Source: Clostridiales bacterium (lineage in GTDB: Bacteria > Bacillota > Clostridia > Christensenellales > CAG-138). From it: a stretch of DNA of 42,954 bases. The stretch spans positions 1 through 42,954 of the forward strand of contig SFEL01000016.1 in the NCBI GenBank assembly GCA_004557245.1, in the 5' to 3' direction. The position numbers were made by a program, and so were the translations under genes. Shown here one piece after another: positions 8,107-15,783 of this stretch (the stretch's first letter is position 1; every line of letters begins with the position of its first letter). A model generated the notes under the pieces. That model ran no database searches. It was not told where the DNA came from and worked only from the letters and a program-made list of their open reading frames with translations.

Positions 8107-9721
8107 CAACCGGCTGCTGCGCAGAGTTGCCGCCGTCCTTTGCCTTACCCTGATGTTCCTCACCATGTCCGGCATGGCCATGGCGACGGATATGGAGGCC
8201 GCCCCGGCAGGCGACGCGCCGGAAAGCACGCCGGAGATCGTGGAGGCCGAGCCTTCCGCCACGCCCGAAGAAACGCCGGACACACAGGAACCGGCTCCCG
8301 CGCCGCCTGAAACGACGGAAACGCCGCAGCCGGAGGCGGAATATGCGCTGTACGCAGATATTCCGGCAGGCTGGCACAACGCGCCGGTGACGGTCACGGT
8401 CCGCATCAGGGACAAAAACAACGCGGGCTGGCAGAGGGTAGAGGCGGCGCTTCGGGAAACCGCCGAAAGGACAGACCTGACGGAGCAGCTTGCCCACGAC
8501 GGCCTCGCCCGCTACACGGTGCCGGACAACGGTATCGTGTTTTTCTTTGTCACCGACCCCTACGGCGCGGAGCATAAAAAGGAGCTGACCGTATCCTGTA
8601 TGGACTTTGAAGCGCCCCGGCTGCGGGCAGGCGTCAGCGGTACGCTGCTGCGCGTGGAGGCCGCCGACACCCTCTCTGGCATAGCCGGGGTCTATGTGAA
8701 CGACGAGCTTTATACCACGCTGCAAAACGGGGAGTTCAGCGTCCGCATTGACAAAAACACGCGGGATTCCCACTTTTACATCATGGGCGTGGACAACGCG
8801 GGCAACCGCACGGGCTATCTGGTGATCGCCAACCCCTTCTATGAAAAGGAAACGCCTGCGCCCAGCCCCACGCCGGAGCAGCACAGCACCCATTGTCCCG
8901 CAGACTGCGATTGCAGGAAGCCGCCCTCCGGCAATACCGGCAGCAGCGGCAATACCGGTAGCAACGGCAGCAATACCGGTGCAGGAAAGCCCTCCAACGC
9001 CTCCGGCAGCACGGGAAAGACCGCTGCGGCACAGACGCCCGCCGCCACCGAGCCGGTAAAAGCACAGGAGCCCGCCGGTACCGCCGCGCCTGTCGCCATT
9101 GAGAAAGGGACGGGCTTTTCCCAAAACGGCAGCGCTGTCACCCGCGACCTGCTCTACGACAAGCACACCAACAAGCAGTTCATCGCGGTGGAAACCCGCA
9201 ACGGCCATACCCTCTATCTGGTGATCGACTACGATAAGCCGCTGGACGAGGACGGAGATCAGTATGAAACCTACTTCCTCAACCTTGTGGACGAGAGCGA
9301 TTTGCTGGCGCTTATTGACAGGGAGGATTCCATCCCCGTCTGCTCCTGCGCGAATAAATGCGAGGCGGGAGCCGTCAACACCGCCTGCGCAGTCTGCAAG
9401 ACCAATATGACGGAGTGCATGGGCAAGGAAAAGGCTACGGAAAAGACGCCGGAGCCCGACCCGACGCCGGATACGAGCGACAGCCCCGACAAGGACGGCG
9501 GCGAAAAGAAGTCCGGCAGCGGTCTTGTTGTGATTGTGCTGCTGCTCCTGATGGCGGGCGGCGGCGCGCTGTATTGGTTCAAGCTCCGTAAGAAAAAGCC
9601 CGACACAAAGGGACCTGTGGACTTGGACGATTACGACTACGGCGATGAGGATGAAGATGAGGAATACGAAAACGAGGACGATACGGACGAGCCGGAGGAA
9701 ACGGAGGACGCGGATGCATGA
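8087..9721 (+). CDS. DUF4366 family secreted/wall surface protein
   Basis: 544 residues from ATG 8087, chosen because AAGGAGG at 8071-8077 is 9 nt upstream and the product opens with a clean signal peptide (NNNRLLRRVAAVLCLTLMFL, cleavage near MAMA). A Pro/Glu/Thr-rich region (about 35-80), an Ig-like fold (about 85-250), a Ser/Gly/Asn repeat linker (SGNTGSSGNTGSNGSNTG, about 283-305), a Cys-bearing conserved domain (about 340-450: CSCANKC, ACAVCKTNM), one membrane segment (about 482-500) and a long acidic cytoplasmic tail follow. It probably acts at the cell surface in mating. The acidic tail inside the cell is notable. Confidence 0.85.
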   Translation: MCMKKNNNRLLRRVAAVLCLTLMFLTMSGMAMATDMEAAPAGDAPESTPEIVEAEPSATPEETPDTQEPAPAPPETTETPQPEAEYALYADIPAGWHNAPVTVTVRIRDKNNAGWQRVEAALRETAERTDLTEQLAHDGLARYTVPDNGIVFFFVTDPYGAEHKKELTVSCMDFEAPRLRAGVSGTLLRVEAADTLSGIAGVYVNDELYTTLQNGEFSVRIDKNTRDSHFYIMGVDNAGNRTGYLVIANPFYEKETPAPSPTPEQHSTHCPADCDCRKPPSGNTGSSGNTGSNGSNTGAGKPSNASGSTGKTAAAQTPAATEPVKAQEPAGTAAPVAIEKGTGFSQNGSAVTRDLLYDKHTNKQFIAVETRNGHTLYLVIDYDKPLDEDGDQYETYFLNLVDESDLLALIDREDSIPVCSCANKCEAGAVNTACAVCKTNMTECMGKEKATEKTPEPDPTPDTSDSPDKDGGEKKSGSGLVVIVLLLLMAGGGALYWFKLRKKKPDTKGPVDLDDYDYGDEDEDEEYENEDDTDEPEETEDADA

Positions 9722-9918
9722 CCATGTTCACCAAAAACCCGCTGGAGCGGCTGATGATGCAGCGCCCCTATCCGGGAAAAGAGGAAACGCCGCACACCCC
9801 TGCCCCGGAGGGGCATTTCTGCTGCGGCTGTTCCCGCTACGGCACCGTCTGCCTCCGTCCCTGCTACCGTGACACCGACCTGCGGGAGAAACTGCGGGCA
9901 AAAGCGCCGGAGCGTTAG
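9718..9918 (+). CDS. Small Cys-rich protein of unknown function
   Basis: 66 residues. Its ATG overlaps the stop of the DUF4366 gene (ATGA at 9718-9721), so it is probably translated by coupling. The centre holds a tight cysteine cluster (HFCCGCSRYGTVCLRPC), which suggests zinc binding or disulfides. No signal peptide. Function not recognised. It may belong to the same surface module. Confidence 0.7.
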   Translation: MTMFTKNPLERLMMQRPYPGKEETPHTPAPEGHFCCGCSRYGTVCLRPCYRDTDLREKLRAKAPER

Positions 9919-10002
9919 GACCCCGACCCTTGCCGCATTCTCCCACCGATGCTACAATGTACCCATGAAAGACCAAATGCAGCGGAAAAGGATGTGATAC
10001 GG

Positions 10003-10305
10003 ATGCTGAGCTTTGAACGGGTGCTGGAGGCATTCAGGGAGCACCTTACAGAAGATACCGGCGTGGAGGTGGTGCCGACCCGGCACGGCTATACCTACCT
10101 CACATGGGATGACAGGCGTGAAAATTGGGACACCGCTGAGATTTGCCTCACGCCGGAGGCGCTGCTGGACAGGTTGACCGGCGCGGTGGAAAGCTATGAA
10201 CAGTGCCGCCTTTTGGATGGAACACGGGACCCAACCGACGCCGAGCGCAAAGCCTTTGCCGAGGCTGCCGAGCGATACCGGAAGCGGTGCCTTGAACGGC
10301 CCTGA
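10003..10305 (+). CDS. Small ICE protein, paralogue of the one at 30875
   Basis: 100 residues from ATG 10003 (AAAAGGA at 9986-9992); longer starts are not supported by a ribosome site. It begins MLSFERVLEAF, has PTRHGYTYLTWDDRRENWDTA in the centre and ends in a charged helix. A second gene at 30875 starts MLSFENVLDCF and shares TRHGYVVMEWDEEEREWFN, so the two are members of one family. No function recognised. No membrane segment. Confidence 0.7.
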   Translation: MLSFERVLEAFREHLTEDTGVEVVPTRHGYTYLTWDDRRENWDTAEICLTPEALLDRLTGAVESYEQCRLLDGTRDPTDAERKAFAEAAERYRKRCLERP

Positions 10306-10336
10306 CCCACATACGATTAGAAAAACAGACACGAAA

Positions 10337-10360
10337 AGCAGTCCTTCGGGGCTGCTTTTT
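10337..10360 (+). terminator. Hairpin with T run before topB
   Basis: AGCAGTCC (10337-10344) pairs with GGGCTGCT (10349-10356) around a stable TTCG loop, with five T residues at 10356-10360. This is a compact intrinsic terminator or attenuator 22 nt before the topoisomerase start. Confidence 0.7.
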
Positions 10361-10381
10361 GCTGTGCAGAAAAGGAGAAAA

Positions 10382-12448
10382 ATGAATATGACACACCATA
10401 AATTAGTGATCGCGGAAAAGCCCTCCGTCGCCCAGTCCATCGCCGCTGTGCTGGGCGCGACCAAACGCAACGACGGCTATCTTTCGGGAAACGGCTACCT
10501 TGTAAGCTGGTGCTATGGGCATCTGGCGGAGCTGGCGGGCGCGGATGTGTACGATGAAAAGTACGCCAAGTGGCGCTATGACGATCTGCCCATCCTGCCC
10601 GCAAGCTGGCGCTTCACGCTGAAAGCGGACAAATCCAGGCAATTCGAGCTGCTGCGGGACCTCATGCGCCGGGAGGACGTGACCGAGGTCATCAACGCCT
10701 GCGACGCGGGGCGCGAGGGGGAGCTTATCTTCCGCACCGTCTACTACATGGCAGGCTGCACAAAGACCATGAAGCGGCTGTGGATCTCCTCCATGGAGGA
10801 CGAGGCCATCCGCAAGGGCTTTGCGAACCTTCGCCCGGGGCGGGAATACGACGGACTGCATCAGTCCGCCCTCTGCCGCGCCCGCGCGGACTGGCTGGTG
10901 GGCATCAACGCCACAAGGCTCTTTTCTGTGCTGTACCACCGCACCCTCAACGTGGGGCGCGTCCTGTCCCCGACGCTGGCGCTCATCGTCCAGCGGGAGG
11001 CGGAGATCGGGGCGTTCCACCCGGAAGCCTTTTACACGATAAATCTTCGCTGCGGCGATTTTGCCGCCGTGTCCGAGAAGCTCAAAGAGAAAGCGGAGGC
11101 GGACGCTCTTGCCGCCGCCTGCGCCGGTCAGCCGGTCACGGCCAAGGCGGTGCAGCGCACGGAGAAAACGGAGAAAGCGCCCCGGCTCTATGACCTGACC
11201 GCCCTCCAGCGGGATGCCAACCGCACGTTGGGCTATACCGCCCAGCAGACGCTGGACTATCTGCAAGCGCTCTATGAAAAGAAGCTCTGCACCTATCCCC
11301 GCACGGACAGCCGCTTTCTCACCGACGATCTGGAACCCTCCGTGCCGGAGCTTGCAGCCGTGGCCGCCGCCATCTGCGAAACCACCGCACCGGAGGGCGT
11401 GAACGCAAGACAGGTCTGCGACAGCCGCAAGGTCAGCGACCACCATGCCATCCTCCCCACCGCAGGCGCGGGCAAGGCGGACGTGTCGGTGCTGCCGCTG
11501 GGCGAGCGCGAGCTTTTGCGCCTTGTGGCGGGGCAGCTTCTTCGGGCGGTCAGCGATACACACCGCTATGCGGAAACCACAGTTACGCTGGAGTGCGGCG
11601 GTACCGAGTTCACCGCCAAGGGCAGAACCGTCCTTGATACCGGCTGGAAGCAGTATCTCGCGCAGGAAAAGCAGGACGCCGCGCTGCCGGAGCTGTCGGA
11701 GGGGCAGGTATTGGATTGCACCGAAGCCGCCGTAAAGGAGGGCAAGACCACGCCGCCCAAGCACTTCACCGAAGATACCCTTCTGTCCGCTATGGAGAAC
11801 GCGGGCAAGGACGATACACCGGAGGACGCCGAGCGAAAGGGCTTGGGAACGCCCGCCACCCGCGCCGCCATCATCGAAAAGCTGGTATCCACGGGCTTTG
11901 TGGAGCGCAAGCGGGCAAAGAAGGCCGTCAGCCTTGTGCCTGCCCATACCGGCGTTTCCCTCATCACCGTACTGCCGGAGCAGCTCCAGTCCCCGCTTCT
12001 CACCGCCGAATGGGAATACCGCTTGCAGCAGGTGGAGCGCGGCGAGCTTTCCCCGGACGAGTTCATGACCGGCATTGCGGATATGCTCACGGAGCTGGTA
12101 AAAACCTATCAGGTCATCTCCGGCGCGGAGGTGCTGTTCCCCTCCGGCCGGGAGATCATTGGCAAATGCCCCCGCTGCGGCGGCGAGGTCAGCGAGAGCA
12201 AAAAGGGCTTCTTCTGCGAGAAAAACGACTGCCGCTTCGGGCTGTGGCGGGACAACAAGTTCTTTGCCGCCAAGCGTGCCGCGCTGACAAAAAAGGTCGC
12301 CGCCGCGCTGCTTGCAGACGGGCGGGTGAAACTCACCGGCCTCTACTCCGAAAAGACCGGCGGCACCTACGACGCCACCGCCGTGCTGGAGGATACCGGC
12401 GAGAGCGTCCGCTTCCGTTTGGAATTTGACAAGGGGGCGAGGACATGA
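10382..12448 (+). CDS. topB: Type IA DNA topoisomerase III (TopB-like)
   Basis: Single-strand-passing topoisomerase, probably used to resolve element DNA during transfer or replication. 688 residues. The Toprim domain opens LVIAEKPSVAQ (Glu12) and has acidic DAGREGELIF at about 108-117. The catalytic tyrosine is Tyr305 in CTYPRTDSR. GLGTPATRAAIIEKL follows at about 492-506, and a C-terminal CPRCGG..CEKNDCRFGLW zinc-ribbon-like unit lies near 593-620. The start ATG 10382 has AAAGGAG at 10371-10377; the longer open frame from 10196 lacks family sequence. The gene is a regular part of Tn1549-like elements. Confidence 0.93.
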   Translation: MNMTHHKLVIAEKPSVAQSIAAVLGATKRNDGYLSGNGYLVSWCYGHLAELAGADVYDEKYAKWRYDDLPILPASWRFTLKADKSRQFELLRDLMRREDVTEVINACDAGREGELIFRTVYYMAGCTKTMKRLWISSMEDEAIRKGFANLRPGREYDGLHQSALCRARADWLVGINATRLFSVLYHRTLNVGRVLSPTLALIVQREAEIGAFHPEAFYTINLRCGDFAAVSEKLKEKAEADALAAACAGQPVTAKAVQRTEKTEKAPRLYDLTALQRDANRTLGYTAQQTLDYLQALYEKKLCTYPRTDSRFLTDDLEPSVPELAAVAAAICETTAPEGVNARQVCDSRKVSDHHAILPTAGAGKADVSVLPLGERELLRLVAGQLLRAVSDTHRYAETTVTLECGGTEFTAKGRTVLDTGWKQYLAQEKQDAALPELSEGQVLDCTEAAVKEGKTTPPKHFTEDTLLSAMENAGKDDTPEDAERKGLGTPATRAAIIEKLVSTGFVERKRAKKAVSLVPAHTGVSLITVLPEQLQSPLLTAEWEYRLQQVERGELSPDEFMTGIADMLTELVKTYQVISGAEVLFPSGREIIGKCPRCGGEVSESKKGFFCEKNDCRFGLWRDNKFFAAKRAALTKKVAAALLADGRVKLTGLYSEKTGGTYDATAVLEDTGESVRFRLEFDKGART

Positions 12449-12747
12449 AGCTCTCCAAGCTGGAGCAGGAAAGTATCATCCTCTACAACGAGGAAGAATC
12501 CACCGCCAGCATCTACACCCACGACCCGAAGCTGATACGCAAGCTCAAGCGCCTTGCGGAGAAATACCCGGACAAGGTGTACCCGGATAGGGCCGTCCAT
12601 GCCGGAGCGGTCAGCTACGCCGTGCCGAAAAGCTGCGTCAGCGTCCGGGAGCCGTTCAGCGACGAGCGGCGCAGGGCCGCCAGCGAACGCGCCAAAAACG
12701 CCGGATATATGCCGCCCGCAAGGAGTATGTACTCCGAAAACGAATAA
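12445..12747 (+). CDS. Conserved small ICE protein of unknown function
   Basis: 100 residues. The ATG overlaps the topB stop (ATGA 12445-12448), suggesting coupled translation. The sequence (EQESIILYNEEESTASIYTH, then KLKRLAEKYPD, PKSCVSVREPFSDERR) has no membrane segment or catalytic motif that I recognise. Its place directly after topB is typical of these elements. Confidence 0.75.
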   Translation: MKLSKLEQESIILYNEEESTASIYTHDPKLIRKLKRLAEKYPDKVYPDRAVHAGAVSYAVPKSCVSVREPFSDERRRAASERAKNAGYMPPARSMYSENE

Positions 12748-12753
12748 GAACCG

Positions 12754-12791
12754 AGCGCCCGCACAGGAAAGCCTACCCCTGCGCGGGCGCT
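12754..12791 (+). terminator. Stem-loop after the topB pair
   Basis: AGCGCCCGC (12754-12762) pairs perfectly with GCGGGCGCT (12783-12791) across a 20-nt loop. Only a short T stretch follows, so it may be a weak terminator or an mRNA stabiliser. Confidence 0.5.
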
Positions 12792-12835
12792 GCCATTTTA
12801 GGGGTAAACAGCCCATGAAATGAAAGGAAGTGCCT

Positions 12836-13231
12836 ATGACACGAAAATCTCCGTATCCGACAAGAGCGGATTATCCGGCATTGATTGAAAATGCCAAGCC
12901 TGCGCTGCGCGAGCTGTTGGGCGCGGCCTCGTATGAACGGAGGATCGCCGTTCTCAACGAATGTTCTCTCGATGTGGTCAATACCGTCTGCACGATCATG
13001 GTGCTGGGGCGGCACAGCCTCTATCTTCGCCGCAAAAAGCCCTTCAACGCGCCGGACGCGGTTTTTGTCCGGTGGGCGGCGGACCTGTGGACGCTGCGTG
13101 AGCAGGACAAGGCAGGCGACATCCGCTATCTCTGCGGAAAAACGGATTTACGGGAATATCTTTCGCGGGGGCTTCAGCTCCTGCGTATCGACCTGACGGA
13201 AGGAGGAACCTATGCCAGAGAAGCCCGGTAA
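12836..13231 (+). CDS. Conserved ICE protein of unknown function
   Basis: 131 residues from ATG 12836, with GAAAGGAAG immediately upstream. The start reads MTRKSPYPTRADYPALIE. It includes LNECSLDVVNTVCTIMVLGR and a charged C-terminus, with no clear membrane segment. It overlaps the ArdC-like gene by 20 nt, pointing to coupling with it. Function not recognised. Confidence 0.75.
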   Translation: MTRKSPYPTRADYPALIENAKPALRELLGAASYERRIAVLNECSLDVVNTVCTIMVLGRHSLYLRRKKPFNAPDAVFVRWAADLWTLREQDKAGDIRYLCGKTDLREYLSRGLQLLRIDLTEGGTYAREAR

Positions 13232-15413
13232 AAACAGAGAACAGCTCAAGGAGATCACCGACCGCATCGAGGCGGGTATCCGCGACATCTTTGAATCCGG
13301 CGATATGGATAAGTACCGCAATTACCTGCGCACCATGAGCCGGTTTCACAACTATTCCCTCAACAATCAGGCGCTCATCCACTTGCAGCGCCCGGACGCC
13401 ACACTTGTGGCGGGCTACAACCGCTGGCGGGACAAGTTCTCCCGCCATGTGCTGCGGGGCGAGAAGGGCATCACCATCATCGCGCCCACTCCATATAAAA
13501 AGAAAATCGAGCAGGAAAAGCTCGACCCGGACACGAAGCTGCCCATTCTGGATGCGGACGGAAAGGTGATTACCGAGGAAAAGGAGATCGAGATCCCCAT
13601 GTTCCGCCCGGTGAAGGTGTTCGACTACGCCCAGACGGACGGAAAGCCCCTGCCGGAGCGCGTGGCCAGCCCCGTCGCCAACCTGACCGGCAGCGTTGAG
13701 AATTATGAGGCGTTCATGGAGGCGCTGCGCCGGTCCTCGCCCGTGCCGGTGGAGTTCAAGCCGCTGTCTGCGGATATGGACGGCTATTTCAGCCCCAAAT
13801 CCCAGAGCATCACGCTGCGGGAGGGTATGAGCGAGGTGCAGACGGTATCCACCGCCGTCCATGAGATCGCCCACGCCAAGCTCCACAACTACGGCTTGCA
13901 GCAGGCAGCGGAGCGCAGGCATAAGAGCCGCAATACCGAGGAGGTGGAGGCCGAAAGCATCTCCTATATGGTCTGCGCCTACTTCGGCATTGAAACCGGC
14001 GCGAACAGCTTCGGTTATGTGGCAACGTGGTCAAAAAACGCCGAGCTGCCGGAGTTCCGTGCCAGTCTGGACACCATCGGCAAGACCGCAAACGGCATCA
14101 TCACCGACGTGGAAAAGCATTTCGCGGAGGTTTGCAAGGAGCGCGGCATCGAGCTTCCCAAGGACACGGAATATGAGCTTGTCACCATCCCGCCCTCACG
14201 CACTGACGCGCTGGCCTTTGCTGCCGACTACGCGGCGTTCCTGCGCCGGGATCTGAACGTACCCGGCAGCGCGGAAAGACCCGCGGCGGCTTCGGTTGCG
14301 GACAGGCTGCTTGCCGGCGAGGACGCAGAGCTGCGGAAGGAGCTGGAGGATTTCGTCAAGCTGGCAGACGAGATCGGCATTGACGACGGCTCCCATGGGC
14401 TGCTGGAACGCTTCAACGGCCTGTTCCGTCAGGAATGGCGGGCAAAGGAGGAACCGCAGCCGGAAGTTGAAACGGAAACGCCGAATGTTGAGGATGAGCT
14501 GCCGCCCCTGCCGGAGCTGGAGCAGGGATATCCCATGCCGGATACCGGCATCGGCTTTCAGGAAATGTATCAGTACGGCTACACGGACGGCAACGCCATG
14601 CTGCCGCTGACCAAAGAGCGCGCCATGGAGCTGTTCATGCAGGACGTTCCCGTGTTCCTGCTCTACGGAGACAGCACTGAGGCCATGGCGCTGGACGCCG
14701 AGGACATTTCCTCCCACACCGGGGTATTCGGCGTGGAGCGCGAGGAATGGGACGCGGTGCGCGGCGTTGTGACGCTGAGCGAACAGGCAGACACGGAAAA
14801 GCTGTTTCTGGAAAACCCGCAGGACGCTTTCCTCATCTATCAGATTCGGCGCGGCGGTGAATTGGACGCTTACCGCTTCATGAACTATGACTACTTGCAG
14901 AGCAAGGGCGTTACGCCGGAGCGCGGCGGCTACGACGCGATCTACACCGGCGGGCTTGCCGACTATGGGGACAACAAAACCAATCTGGATATGATTTATC
15001 AGCGGTTCAACGTGGATCACCCTGCGGATTTCAAGGGACACAGCCTATCGGTCAGCGACGTCGTTGCCTTGAAGCAAAACGGCGTAGTATCCTGTCATTA
15101 CGTCGATCCCATAGGCTTCCGGGAGCTTCCCAATTTCCTCAAGCCGGAGAACTACCTCAAAAATGCGGAGATGCTGCTGGAGGACGACTATGGCATGATC
15201 GACGGCATCATCAACAACGGCCCCAAGCAGCCCACCGTAACAGAGCTGGAGGCGCAGGTCAAGGCGGGCTTTTCCATTTCTCTGACGGAGCTGGCTGCGG
15301 CCTCCCACCACGAACAGAAGAAGCCCTCCGTGCTGGAAAAGCTCAGGGAAAGGACGCCGGAGCAGGCGAAGAATAAAACAGCGCCCAAACGGAGCGCGGA
15401 AAGAGAGCTTTGA
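13212..15413 (+). CDS. ArdC-like/zincin protein with YodL and DUF4316 domains
   Basis: 733 residues. The N-terminus (about 5-135: MDKYRNYLRTMSRFHNYSLNNQALI, then LRGEKGITIIAP) is the ArdC N-terminal single-stranded DNA-binding domain. A metallopeptidase-like domain follows with the zinc motif HEIAH at 217-221 and a downstream EVEAES (about 239). ArdC proteins protect incoming single-stranded DNA from host restriction. The C-terminal half holds two YodL-type units (about 455-530 and 535-630) and a DUF4316-like end (about 655-710, PSVLEKLRERTPEQ). The YodL and DUF4316 roles are unknown. It is likely an establishment or anti-restriction factor; the domain calls are from memory. Confidence 0.85.
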   Translation: MPEKPGKNREQLKEITDRIEAGIRDIFESGDMDKYRNYLRTMSRFHNYSLNNQALIHLQRPDATLVAGYNRWRDKFSRHVLRGEKGITIIAPTPYKKKIEQEKLDPDTKLPILDADGKVITEEKEIEIPMFRPVKVFDYAQTDGKPLPERVASPVANLTGSVENYEAFMEALRRSSPVPVEFKPLSADMDGYFSPKSQSITLREGMSEVQTVSTAVHEIAHAKLHNYGLQQAAERRHKSRNTEEVEAESISYMVCAYFGIETGANSFGYVATWSKNAELPEFRASLDTIGKTANGIITDVEKHFAEVCKERGIELPKDTEYELVTIPPSRTDALAFAADYAAFLRRDLNVPGSAERPAAASVADRLLAGEDAELRKELEDFVKLADEIGIDDGSHGLLERFNGLFRQEWRAKEEPQPEVETETPNVEDELPPLPELEQGYPMPDTGIGFQEMYQYGYTDGNAMLPLTKERAMELFMQDVPVFLLYGDSTEAMALDAEDISSHTGVFGVEREEWDAVRGVVTLSEQADTEKLFLENPQDAFLIYQIRRGGELDAYRFMNYDYLQSKGVTPERGGYDAIYTGGLADYGDNKTNLDMIYQRFNVDHPADFKGHSLSVSDVVALKQNGVVSCHYVDPIGFRELPNFLKPENYLKNAEMLLEDDYGMIDGIINNGPKQPTVTELEAQVKAGFSISLTELAAASHHEQKKPSVLEKLRERTPEQAKNKTAPKRSAEREL

Positions 15414-15414
15414 T

Positions 15415-15639
15415 ATGAACTACAAGCATTTCACCCACGATGAAGTCAGCCTTATGAGCATCTACAACGCGGCAGGCACCCGCGAGGGCCTGATCGCAGC
15501 CCTCACAGAAATGCAGGGGTATCTGGACGCAGAGGAGGCCGAGCTGCGGGAGCTGACGGACAGCGCCCTCGCAAAGCTGCGCGGCATTACCGACGCGGAG
15601 TATGCCGCCCTTGACCTGACGCCGGATTTTGACCTCTGA
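15415..15639 (+). CDS. Transposon-transfer assisting family small protein
   Basis: 74 residues starting one base after the preceding stop. The sequence HDEVSLMSIYNAAGTREGLIAALTEM..LDAEEAELRELTDSALAKL..ALDLTPDF matches the small family annotated as transposon-transfer assisting protein in Clostridia ICEs, as I recall it. Helical and acidic. Its molecular role is not established. Confidence 0.8.
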   Translation: MNYKHFTHDEVSLMSIYNAAGTREGLIAALTEMQGYLDAEEAELRELTDSALAKLRGITDAEYAALDLTPDFDL

Positions 15640-15697
15640 GCAAAGCTGACTGTTTTACGGTCAAGAGCCGGAAAAATCGCAGATTCGCCGCTGGGAG

Positions 15698-15729
15698 CGC
15701 GCCGGACGAAGAATGTATCGTCCGGCGCG
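15698..15729 (+). terminator. Strong 12-bp hairpin before the giant ORF
   Basis: CGCGCCGGACGA (15698-15709) pairs perfectly with TCGTCCGGCGCG (15718-15729), loop of 8 nt, followed by TTTCC. It is a terminator or attenuator between the small transfer gene and the 9.2-kb gene. Confidence 0.6.
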
Positions 15730-15783
15730 TTTCCTTTGGAAGAACGAAAACCACGATAAAACCACGAAGGGAGGATTTTGCTT

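Noticed and set aside
8940..8985. Short direct repeats (GGCAGCAGCGGCAATACCGG type) as a possible CRISPR or VNTR
   Set aside because: They encode an in-frame Ser/Gly/Asn linker of the DUF4366 protein; no spacers and no cas genes.
10196..10381. Upstream extension of topB
   Set aside because: Overlaps the preceding gene and the terminator hairpin; family sequence begins at 10382.
10403..11947. 514-codon open frame on the minus strand opposite topB
   Set aside because: Fully antisense to a well-supported topoisomerase; Gly/Arg/His-rich shadow with no motif.
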